Shown: piece by piece, positions 1 through 6,654 of the stretch
Numbering within the stretch: position 1 is the stretch's first letter
Layout: each line of letters begins with the position of its first letter
Assembly: GCA_946187475.1 (NCBI GenBank)
Contig: CAMHRJ010000048.1
Span: 1-10,745, forward strand
Direction: 5' to 3'
Length of the DNA stretch: 10,745 nt
From: an uncultured Clostridia bacterium
GTDB taxonomy: Bacteria > Bacillota > Clostridia > Oscillospirales > Oscillospiraceae
The notes under the pieces: generated by a model
The model's database searches: none
Told to the model about the DNA's origin: nothing
What the model saw: only the letters and a program-made list of their open reading frames with translations
Made by a program: the position numbers and the translations under genes

Positions 1-173
1 TCCTCCAACTCATCGAGGAGGTCAATCTCCGCTACCGCTGCACGGTGCTGCTGGTGACCCACAACGCCGCCATCGGCGACATGTCCGACCGGGTCATCTG
101 GCTGCGGGACGGTGCCATCGTCCGGGACGAGCATCACGCTGCCCGCATCCACGCGGCAGATCTGTCCTGGTGA
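1..173 (+). CDS. ABC transporter ATP-binding protein, C-terminal end (partial)
   Basis: This is the last 56 residues of an ATPase subunit that begins left of the window. The frame reads LQLIEEVN, then VLLVTHN, then DRVIWLRDGAIV, and ends in TGA. The hydrophobic strand followed by THN is the H-loop (switch) of ABC ATPases, and the 'DRV..L.DG.I' segment is the usual end of the MacB/LolD-type subfamily. Walker A, the signature motif and Walker B lie outside the window. The stop codon overlaps the ribosome binding site of the permease gene that follows, so the two are probably translationally coupled and form one transporter. The ATPase would drive the permease from the cytoplasmic face. The cargo cannot be read from this fragment. 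Confidence 0.9.
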   Translation, partial: LQLIEEVNLRYRCTVLLVTHNAAIGDMSDRVIWLRDGAIVRDEHHAARIHAADLSW

Positions 174-178
174 GGAGG
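173..178 (+). promoter_or_regulatory. Ribosome binding site for the GTG-started permease
   Basis: A perfect AGGAGG starts on the last base of the ATPase stop codon and lies 7 bases before the GTG at 186. It supports GTG as the start and suggests coupled translation of ATPase and permease. Confidence 0.8.
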
Positions 179-185
179 CGGCGTC

Positions 186-2423
186 GTGAAAAACCCTCTG
201 CGCAAACGCTGGCTCCGGGACCTGAAAAGCGAGCTCGGCAAATACATCGCGCTGTTCCTGTTCCTGTTTCTCACCATCAGCTTCGTGGCCGGCTTCCTGG
301 TGGCGGACAACAGCATGAAGGTCATCTATGCCAACAGCTTTTCGGACTATGACATCGAAAACGGCCACTTTATTGTGGAAAACGCGCTGACCGACGCGGA
401 AATCGCCTCTCTGGAGAAAAATCTGGATCTGGCCATCTATCCCCTGACTTACATCGACCGCACCATGGAAAACGAGCATACCGTCCGCTTCTACCTGCCC
501 CGGGAGGCGGTGAATCGGGTGGACCTGCTCTCCGGCGCCATGCCTGCGGCAGCAGGGGAGATCGTCATCGACCGGCTCTATGCCGAGAACAACGACCTCA
601 CCATCGGCGACACGCTGACGGTGTCTGACCAGACCTTCCGCATCACGGGCTTCGTGGCCCTGTCGGACTACAGCACGCTCTATAAGAGCAACTCCGACAT
701 GCTCTTTGACGCCAACAAGTTCACCGTCTCCATCGTGACGCCGGAGAACTTCGATGCGCTGGGCACCGTGGGCCTGCACCATTGCTACGCCTGGCTGAAT
801 GCCGATGACACCCTCTCCGACTCTGCCCAGCTCCGGCTGGCGGACCGGCTGATGTACCGGCTTTACCAGATGGGCGGGCTGGAGGAGTTCATCCCCCGGC
901 AGCAGAACCAGGCCATCAATTTCGCCGGGGACGACATGGGCAGCGACTATGTGATGATGCAGACGCTGCTGTACATCATCATGGTGATCCTGGCCTTCAT
1001 CTTCGCCATCACCGCCCGCAGCACCATCGAACAGGAGTCCGGCACCGTGGGCACACTCCGGGCCTCGGGCTATACCCGCCGGGAACTTCTGATCCACTAT
1101 CTCACATTGCCCACCCTGGTGACCCTCGTTGCTGCGATCTGCGGCAACATCGTGGGCTACACGCTCTTCTATCGCGTGCCGGTGATGATGTATCGCCACA
1201 GCTATTCCCTCACGCACTATGAGACCCTCTGGAACGGCGAGGCCTTCTGGAAGACCACGGTGATTCCGCTGATCCTGATCCTGGCGGTGAACGTGCTGGT
1301 GCTCTGGGCAACGCTGAAGCTGCCCCCGCTGCAGTTCCTGCGCCATGAGCTGCGCTTCAAGAAGAAAAAGCGGGTCATGAAGCTCCGCTCCGGCAGCTTC
1401 CTCTCCCGGTTCCGCACCCGGGTGATTCTGCAAAACACCTCTGCCTATCTGACGCTGTCGCTGGGCATCCTCTTTGCCAGTGTGCTGCTGATGTTCGGCA
1501 TGATGTTCTCGCCCCTGCTGACCCACTTCAAGGATGAAGTGGTGCAAACTCAGATCGCGGACTACCAGTACATCCTGAAATCGCCCCAGGAGACCGCCGT
1601 CTCCGGCGCGGAGAAATACAGCCTCGTTTCCCTGGAAAACGGCAATCATGAGTCCGTTGCCGTTTACGGCGTGGCGGAAGGCTCCGCATATCTGCCGCAG
1701 ATTTCCGGCGATGAAGCCATCATTTCCGACGGTTATCTGGAAAAGCACGGCCTGAAGGTGGGCGATACCATCCGCCTCCACCGGGAGTTTTACGCCAGCG
1801 AGACCTATGATTTCAAGATCGCCGGCACCTACCACTATCCCGCCTCCATGGGCGTCTTCCTGTCCCAGGCGCATTTCTGCGAGATGTTTGATCTGGAGCC
1901 GGATTTCTTCAACGGCTATTTCTCCAATGAAAAGCTCACGGATGTGGACCCCCAGCAGGTGGCCGCCGTCATCACCCAGGCGGACAACACCGTCATGGCC
2001 GACCAGCTGGAGGATTCCATGGGTCGGATGTTCCCCCTGTTCAGCGCTTTCAGCATCTCGATCTATGTGCTGATGATGTATCTGCTGACCAAGATGATCA
2101 TCGACCGCAACGCCGAGAGCATCTCCATGCTGAAGATCCTGGGCTACTCCAACGAGGAGGCCGCCCGCATCTTCACCCGGGCCACGCTGGTGGTGGTCGT
2201 GATCGCGCTGCTGCTGTCGCTGCCCATCAGTTATTATCTCATCAAGGTGATCTATTACGTCATGATGCAGGCGTATCCCGGCTGGCTGACCTTCTGGCTG
2301 GCACCGTGGATCATGCCGGCGATGTTCGCCATGGGCCTGGCCTGCTATCTGATCGTCAGCGCCCTGCAGCTGAAAATTGTGCGGCGCATCCCCATGGCCG
2401 CAGCCCTGAGAGGACAGGAGTGA
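186..2423 (+). CDS. FtsX/MacB-type ABC transporter permease
   Basis: Membrane subunit of a type VII (MacB/FtsX-like) ABC transporter, 745 residues, GTG start. Eight membrane helices can be placed at about 20-40, 259-277, 304-326, 357-377, 420-442, 616-638, 665-687 and 708-730. Two large outside domains lie between helices 1-2 (about 41-257) and 5-6 (about 443-615). The two halves repeat the same plan: each outside domain contains a 'GE/DEAII.D.LY..n.L.iGDT' strand-turn segment, and each is followed by a cytoplasmic coupling loop of the FtsX type (EQESGTVGTLRASGY near 282-296, NAESISMLKILGY near 642-654). The C-terminus 'AALRGQE' is the usual end of FtsX permeases. Such proteins move peptides, antibiotics or lipids, or transmit mechanical force across the membrane; the cargo here is unknown. 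It sits between its ATPase and an AraC-type regulator in one operon. Confidence 0.92.
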   Translation: MKNPLRKRWLRDLKSELGKYIALFLFLFLTISFVAGFLVADNSMKVIYANSFSDYDIENGHFIVENALTDAEIASLEKNLDLAIYPLTYIDRTMENEHTVRFYLPREAVNRVDLLSGAMPAAAGEIVIDRLYAENNDLTIGDTLTVSDQTFRITGFVALSDYSTLYKSNSDMLFDANKFTVSIVTPENFDALGTVGLHHCYAWLNADDTLSDSAQLRLADRLMYRLYQMGGLEEFIPRQQNQAINFAGDDMGSDYVMMQTLLYIIMVILAFIFAITARSTIEQESGTVGTLRASGYTRRELLIHYLTLPTLVTLVAAICGNIVGYTLFYRVPVMMYRHSYSLTHYETLWNGEAFWKTTVIPLILILAVNVLVLWATLKLPPLQFLRHELRFKKKKRVMKLRSGSFLSRFRTRVILQNTSAYLTLSLGILFASVLLMFGMMFSPLLTHFKDEVVQTQIADYQYILKSPQETAVSGAEKYSLVSLENGNHESVAVYGVAEGSAYLPQISGDEAIISDGYLEKHGLKVGDTIRLHREFYASETYDFKIAGTYHYPASMGVFLSQAHFCEMFDLEPDFFNGYFSNEKLTDVDPQQVAAVITQADNTVMADQLEDSMGRMFPLFSAFSISIYVLMMYLLTKMIIDRNAESISMLKILGYSNEEAARIFTRATLVVVVIALLLSLPISYYLIKVIYYVMMQAYPGWLTFWLAPWIMPAMFAMGLACYLIVSALQLKIVRRIPMAAALRGQE

Positions 2424-2429
2424 TCTGTT

Positions 2430-2795
2430 ATGGCTGAAACCACGCGCGCACCCCGACGCTTGACCGCCAGCCAGGCGGAGCTGGCCCGGGAGGTCTGCGA
2501 CTACTTAAATGAGAATATGGAGCGCCGCGTCACTCTGGCCATGCTGTCCGAGCGGTTCCATGTCTCCGGCACGCTGATCAAAAACTGCTTCAAGGGCGTC
2601 TACGGCCAGTCGCTTTACGCCTTCACGCGGGAGCGGAAAATGCGCTGCGCCGCCAAGCTCCTGCGCACCACCGACGAGACGATCCTGGAGATTGCAGGCC
2701 ACTTCGGCTATGACAACGCCAGCAAGTTCGCCGGGGCCTTCCGGACCGTCATGGGCGTCACGCCCAGCTCTTACCGGAAACAGTTCAGCAAATGA
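2430..2795 (+). CDS. AraC-family transcriptional regulator, DNA-binding domain only
   Basis: A 121-residue protein consisting almost entirely of the double helix-turn-helix AraC/XylS domain. The first HTH lies at about 34-58 (TLAMLSERFHVSGTLIKNCF). The second, at about 84-117, carries the family signature (IAGHFGYDNASKFAGAFR, then G-V-TP-SSYR). There is no N-terminal ligand-binding domain, only about 20 extra residues, so the size matches MarA/SoxS-like single-domain activators (about 107-129 aa). Its ribosome binding site (ACAGGAG, 2414-2420) lies in the last codons of the permease, and only 6 bases separate the genes, so it is co-translated with the transporter. By inference it controls its own transporter operon or the promoter just downstream. 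Because it has no sensor domain, its activity would be set by its amount or by a partner. Family assignment is firm; the target is unknown. Confidence 0.92.
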   Translation: MAETTRAPRRLTASQAELAREVCDYLNENMERRVTLAMLSERFHVSGTLIKNCFKGVYGQSLYAFTRERKMRCAAKLLRTTDETILEIAGHFGYDNASKFAGAFRTVMGVTPSSYRKQFSK

Positions 2796-2840
2796 AACTT
2801 TGCAGCCGCACCTGCTTGACATGGGAGCGGCTGCAAAGTT
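2796..2840. repeat. Perfect 14-bp inverted repeat (operator or hairpin) overlapping the coaBC promoter
   Basis: Left arm 2796-2809 (AACTTTGCAGCCGC) begins on the base after the AraC-type gene's stop. The right arm 2827-2840 is its exact reverse complement, and the 17-base centre is 2810-2826. The -35 box lies in the centre and the right arm fills most of the -35/-10 spacer. Read-through RNA would form a 14-bp stem, but there is no clear U-run after it, so a terminator is possible but not typical. As DNA it has the shape of a two-half-site operator. Confidence 0.8.
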
Positions 2841-2845
2841 ATAAT
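2816..2845 (+). promoter_or_regulatory. Consensus sigma-A promoter for coaBC
   Basis: TTGACA at 2816-2821, an 18-bp spacer, and TATAAT at 2840-2845. Both hexamers match the consensus fully. Transcription should start near 2852, giving a leader of about 36 bases before the coaBC ATG. The start would lie downstream of the inverted repeat, so transcripts from this promoter would not contain the hairpin. Confidence 0.85.
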
Positions 2846-2871
2846 TCAGGCAGTATCAACAAATCCTTCTT

Positions 2872-2879
2872 GAAAGGAG
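2872..2879 (+). promoter_or_regulatory. Ribosome binding site that fixes the coaBC start
   Basis: GAAAGGAG lies 8 bases before the ATG at 2888. An in-frame ATG at 2792 is upstream of the promoter's expected start point and inside the end of the AraC-type gene, so 2888 is the better start. Confidence 0.8.
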
Positions 2880-2887
2880 TTTTTGCC

Positions 2888-4081
2888 ATGCTGCAGGGAA
2901 AGACCATCGTCCTGGGCGTCACCGGAGGCATCGCGGCCTACAAGGCGGCGAGCCTGGCGTCGCTGCTGGTGAAGCAGCACGCCGACGTGCAGGTGCTCAT
3001 GACGAAAAACGCTGCGGAGTTCATCGCGCCCCTGACCTTCGAGCAGCTGACCGGAAACCGCGTGCCGCTGGACACCTTTGACCCCAACCACCCCCACAGC
3101 GTGGAGCACATCGCCATCGCCGACCGGGCGGATTTCGTGCTCATCGCCCCGGCCACGGCCAACGTCATCGCGAAGCTGGCCCACGGCATCGCTGACGATA
3201 TGCTCACCACCACGGTGCTGGCCTGTGATTGCCCCAAGGCCATTGCTCCAGCCATGAATACGAAGATGTACGAGAATCCCGTGACCCAGGACAATCTCAC
3301 CGCCCTCCGGAGATACGGCTGGGAGGTCGTGGAGCCCGCCTCCGGGCGTCTGGCCTGCGGCGCCGTGGGGAAGGGCAAGCTGCCGGAGCCGGAAGCCCTG
3401 CTGGAAGTCTGCCTCCACGCCGCGGCCCACGAGAAGGACCTCACCGGCAAGCGGGTGCTGGTCACCGCCGGCCCCACCCAGGAGCCTCTGGACCCGGTGC
3501 GCTATCTCACGAACCACTCCTCCGGCCGCATGGGCTATGCCATCGCCAAAGCCGCCGCCCGCCGGGGCGCCGAGGTCACGCTGGTCTCCGGCCGGGTGAA
3601 CCTGCCCCGACCCGCCTATGTGAATGTGGTGGACGTGGTCACCGCCCAGGATATGTATGAGGCCGTCACCGCCCACGCCGAGCATTCCGACATCGTCATC
3701 AAGGCCGCCGCCGTGGCGGACTATCGCCCGGCCACCGTGGCCGACAATAAGATGAAGAAGTCCGACGCCGACCTCTCCATCCCCCTGGAGCGCACCATGG
3801 ACATTCTGGGCACCCTGGGCAAGAACAAGCGCCCGGGCCAGTTCCTGTGCGGCTTCTCCATGGAGACCGTGAACATGCTGGAAAACAGCCGGGCCAAGCT
3901 GCAGAAGAAGAATCTGGACATGATCGCCGCCAACAACCTGAATGTGGCGGGGGCCGGCTTCGGTGTGGAGACCAACGTCCTCACGCTGATCACCCCGGAC
4001 AGCGAACTGGAGCTGCCCATCATGAGCAAGGACGCCGCCGCTGACATCCTGCTGGACGAGATTCGCCGCCGCATGGACTGA
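2888..4081 (+). CDS. coaBC: Bifunctional phosphopantothenoylcysteine decarboxylase / phosphopantothenate-cysteine ligase
   Basis: Cytoplasmic enzyme of coenzyme A synthesis, 397 residues, the usual length. The C-terminal CoaB part joins cysteine to 4'-phosphopantothenate using CTP. The N-terminal FMN-dependent CoaC part decarboxylates the product to 4'-phosphopantetheine. CoaC (about 1-180) shows the flavin-binding start GVTGGIAAYK (10-19), His74 in SVEHIAIADRAD, Asn124 in the PAMN motif, and Cys157 in RLACGAVGKGKL. These match the known E. coli Dfp residues H75, N125 and C158. CoaB (about 186-397) shows GPTQEPLDPVRYLTNHSSG (195-213) with Asn209, AAAVADYRP (273-281) and the lysine-rich NKMKK (287-291). 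No key residue is missing. It starts from its own strong promoter and is followed 34 bases later by a nucleotidyltransferase gene, so the two are probably co-transcribed. Confidence 0.97.
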   Translation: MLQGKTIVLGVTGGIAAYKAASLASLLVKQHADVQVLMTKNAAEFIAPLTFEQLTGNRVPLDTFDPNHPHSVEHIAIADRADFVLIAPATANVIAKLAHGIADDMLTTTVLACDCPKAIAPAMNTKMYENPVTQDNLTALRRYGWEVVEPASGRLACGAVGKGKLPEPEALLEVCLHAAAHEKDLTGKRVLVTAGPTQEPLDPVRYLTNHSSGRMGYAIAKAAARRGAEVTLVSGRVNLPRPAYVNVVDVVTAQDMYEAVTAHAEHSDIVIKAAAVADYRPATVADNKMKKSDADLSIPLERTMDILGTLGKNKRPGQFLCGFSMETVNMLENSRAKLQKKNLDMIAANNLNVAGAGFGVETNVLTLITPDSELELPIMSKDAAADILLDEIRRRMD

Positions 4082-4115
4082 GCGGCAATGAAAAATCAGA
4101 AAAGGAGGGCCGCGC

Positions 4116-5294
4116 ATGACCGCGTCTGAATATCTGCTGCGAGTGCTGCGCGGCTTTGTACTGGGGGAGGACCCCGGTCCCTTTGACGGGAGCTGGCAGG
4201 AGCTTGTGAAGCTGTCGGCCATGCACTCCGTCACCGGCATTTTGGGCCACTCGGTGATGACCTATCCCCACCCGGACAGCGAGCCGGTCGCCCAGTCCCT
4301 GCGCCGACAGTGCATGCAGACCATGCTGCTGTTTTCCCGGCGCGGAGCGGACATGGACGCGCTGTCTCAGGCGCTGGCCGCCGAGGGCATCGACCATCTG
4401 CTGTTCAAGGGCTACGTGGTGCGGGATTATTACACCATCCCGGAGCTGCGCACCTTCGGCGACGTGGATTTCCTCATCCGGCCGGAAGACCGCCAGCGCT
4501 GTGACGCCTTCATGAAGGCGCGCGCCTTCGCGCCCAAGACCGACTGGGAACCGGTCTACAGCTACATCAAAGGCTCGGAATACTACGAAATCCACTCCCA
4601 TGTGCTGGAGACGGACATTTCCGAACGAACGGACTACCGGGCGTACTTCTCAAAGGTCTGGGACTATGCCGTTCCCCGGAGCGAACACGTCTACGTCCTC
4701 AAGGAAGAATACCACCTGCTCTATCTGCTCACGCACATCGCCAAGCACATCCACGGCTCCGGCGCGGGCATCCGGATGTATCTGGATATTGCCTTTTTCC
4801 TGAAGCATTTCGGCGCTTCCCTGGACTGGGACTGGTTCCGAGATCAGCTGGAGGAACTGCGGTTTGATGCTTTCACGAACATGGTCTTCACGCTGGTGCA
4901 GCGGGAGTTCGGCGTGGCAAGTCCCATTCCGCTGCGACCGGTGGAGGAGCCGGTCTATCTGGACTTTTTGGATTTCACCATGTCCGGCGGCACCTTCGGC
5001 TACTTCGGCCGGGACAGCGCGGTCATCCAGCTGAAGAACCAGGACATCGACTCCGAGGAGATCAGCAAGGGAAAGACCCTGCTGCGCCGGATCTTCCCGC
5101 CGGTGTCCAGGCTGGAGCGCCGGTATACCTATCTCCAGGACCACCGCTGGCTTCTGCCCGTGGCCTGGGTGCACAGAGTTGTGAAAAACCGCGCGATCTT
5201 CGGCCAACGGGTGCAGGAGATGCAGGACATCGTCTCGGCAGATACCGAGGAAGTCCGAAAGCTGAAAACGATCTATCAGGAACTGGGCTTATAA
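4116..5294 (+). CDS. Predicted nucleotidyltransferase family protein (NTP_transf_5-like), function unknown
   Basis: A 392-residue soluble protein with AGGAGGG 6 bases before its ATG. The region at about 94-121 (HLLFKGYVVRDYY, then RTFGDVDFLI) has the look of a nucleotidyltransferase core: a 'KG' after a beta strand, then GDVDFL with two aspartates (116 and 118) suited to metal binding. This pattern, together with a helical N-terminus and a His-rich middle (LLTHIAKHIHGSG), fits the family I know as uncharacterised nucleotidyltransferase PF14907. Members occur near exopolysaccharide and lasso peptide genes, but no reaction is established that I can rely on. No signal peptide or membrane segment is seen. 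It follows coaBC by 34 bases without an obvious promoter and should share its transcript, though nothing in the sequence links it to CoA synthesis. Family call is fairly secure; substrate unknown. Confidence 0.8.
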   Translation: MTASEYLLRVLRGFVLGEDPGPFDGSWQELVKLSAMHSVTGILGHSVMTYPHPDSEPVAQSLRRQCMQTMLLFSRRGADMDALSQALAAEGIDHLLFKGYVVRDYYTIPELRTFGDVDFLIRPEDRQRCDAFMKARAFAPKTDWEPVYSYIKGSEYYEIHSHVLETDISERTDYRAYFSKVWDYAVPRSEHVYVLKEEYHLLYLLTHIAKHIHGSGAGIRMYLDIAFFLKHFGASLDWDWFRDQLEELRFDAFTNMVFTLVQREFGVASPIPLRPVEEPVYLDFLDFTMSGGTFGYFGRDSAVIQLKNQDIDSEEISKGKTLLRRIFPPVSRLERRYTYLQDHRWLLPVAWVHRVVKNRAIFGQRVQEMQDIVSADTEEVRKLKTIYQELGL

Positions 5295-5297
5295 AAA

Positions 5298-5330
5298 ATA
5301 CAGCGCCGGGAATCGCTCCCGGCGCTGTAT
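5298..5330 (-). terminator. Intrinsic terminator between converging operons, stronger for brnQ
   Basis: Perfect 14-bp stem: ATACAGCGCCGGGA (5298-5311) pairs with 5317-5330 around a 5-base loop. On the minus strand the stem is followed by a run of T (complement of the A-run at 5293-5298), a classic terminator for the carrier operon. On the plus strand no T-run follows, so it may only partly stop the nucleotidyltransferase transcript. Confidence 0.85.
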
Positions 5331-5351
5331 CTGTATGCAATTGCCTTTGAC

Positions 5352-6641
5352 TTATTCCTCGTGCTTTTCCTGCCAGGGCAGCCGGTAGAGCCATGCGCCC
5401 ACGCCGAAGAGCAGGGCGGGCAGCACCCAGCCCATGTCCACGCTGGACAGGGGCAGCCGGTCCAGCAGCGGAATGTTCACGCCGAAGCCCGCGATGGCGG
5501 AGAGAATGCTGGTCAGCAGAGCACCCACCACCGCCCAGATGCAGATGCTGTTGGTCATGCGCGGCGCAGCGAGACTCACGATCACCAGCACCAGCACCGG
5601 CGGATAGACGATGCCCAGAATGGGTGCCGCAATGGAGACGATGGTGTCCAGGCCCAGATTCGAGACCACCGCGCTGAACACGCAGATGATGATGACGAAC
5701 ACCGCGTAGGAGACCTTCCCCTTGCAGAGGCCGGTGAAGTGGTTGGCGGCGCTGCTCACCAGGGCAACCGCCGTGGTGACGCAGGCCAGGGCCACCACCA
5801 GCGCGAAAATGATGAGACCGGGTTTGCCCAGCAGACTTTGGACGATGGCGATCACCAGCTCCGCCCGTCTGATCTCCACGGGGTAGAGCTTCGAGACCGT
5901 GGCGCCCAGATAGGCCAGACCCAGATAGACCAGCAGAAGCAGCAGTCCGGCCAGCCCGGCGCTTTTTACCAATACCTTCATCCGGGCGTCCTGCCGGTCG
6001 TAGCCCTTGTCCGCCGCGCTCTTGATGAGCACCGCGCCGAAGACCAGCGCCGCCAGCACGTCCATGGTCTGATATCCGGCCTGGATGCCGGTGACGATGA
6101 CGTTGTCCACCTGGATCTCGGGGTTGATCTCACCCAGGGGGTGGAAGATGCCCACCACGATCAGCACCGCCAGACCCAGCAGCAGCGCCGGCGTCAGGAA
6201 CTTGCCGATGATATCGATGACGGCGGATTCCCGGACGCTCAGAGCCAGAATCACGGCGAAGAAGATGGCGGAAAACAGCACCGGGCTCAGCCCGGGAATC
6301 AGCTGGACCACGCCCATCTCATAGGTGGTGGCTGCCGTGCGGGGGATGGCCAGCATGGGGCCGATGCAGAGGATGATCACCGTCATCAGCACCGTGGCAG
6401 CTTTGCCGCCGATGCGGTCCAGAACCCGCATGGCGCTGCCCTCCTTCAGCAGGGCAAAGAGCGCCACCAGCGCCAGCGCCACGTCCGCGATGTAGTAGGC
6501 GCTGAAGCCGGCGAACCACTGCCGTCCGCTCTGGAGACCCAGATAGGGCGGGAAAATCACGTTGCCGGCGCCGAAGAACATGGAAAACAGCGCAAAGCCG
6601 ATGGTGAGTACGTGCAGAAAACTGCCTTTTTCCTGTTTCAT
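5352..6641 (-). CDS. brnQ: Branched-chain amino acid:cation symporter (LIVCS family)
   Basis: Inner-membrane carrier that takes up leucine, isoleucine and valine with sodium or protons; 429 residues, close to E. coli BrnQ (about 439). The N-terminal stretch at 15-35 (GFALFSMFFGAGNVIFPPYL) is the family hallmark, and the rest is a chain of about 12 hydrophobic helices with short loops. Other segments fit BrnQ, for example GPMLAIPRTAATTYEMG near 93-109, which is typically strongly conserved. It is the second gene of a minus-strand operon: 12 bases separate it from the upstream NSS carrier, and its ribosome binding site overlaps that gene's stop. The sequence ends before a hairpin terminator. 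Substrate specificity within the branched-chain group cannot be read from sequence. Confidence 0.95.
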   Translation of the reverse strand: MKQEKGSFLHVLTIGFALFSMFFGAGNVIFPPYLGLQSGRQWFAGFSAYYIADVALALVALFALLKEGSAMRVLDRIGGKAATVLMTVIILCIGPMLAIPRTAATTYEMGVVQLIPGLSPVLFSAIFFAVILALSVRESAVIDIIGKFLTPALLLGLAVLIVVGIFHPLGEINPEIQVDNVIVTGIQAGYQTMDVLAALVFGAVLIKSAADKGYDRQDARMKVLVKSAGLAGLLLLLVYLGLAYLGATVSKLYPVEIRRAELVIAIVQSLLGKPGLIIFALVVALACVTTAVALVSSAANHFTGLCKGKVSYAVFVIIICVFSAVVSNLGLDTIVSIAAPILGIVYPPVLVLVIVSLAAPRMTNSICIWAVVGALLTSILSAIAGFGVNIPLLDRLPLSSVDMGWVLPALLFGVGAWLYRLPWQEKHEE

Positions 6642-6647
6642 GGCACG

Positions 6648-6654
6648 CCCTCCT
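6648..6654 (-). promoter_or_regulatory. Ribosome binding site of brnQ overlapping the upstream stop codon
   Basis: On the minus strand AGGAGGG lies 6 bases before the brnQ ATG and shares a base with the TGA of the NSS carrier gene. This predicts translational coupling of the two carriers. Confidence 0.75.

Noticed and set aside
2792..2887. 32-residue N-terminal extension of CoaBC from the ATG at 2792
   Set aside because: This ATG overlaps the AraC-type gene's stop and lies upstream of the consensus promoter. The extension is unlike CoaBC, and a good ribosome binding site marks the ATG at 2888.
2846..4240. 464-codon minus-strand open frame over coaBC
   Set aside because: It is the codon-aligned shadow of coaBC, low-complexity Gly/His/Val-rich, with no family features.
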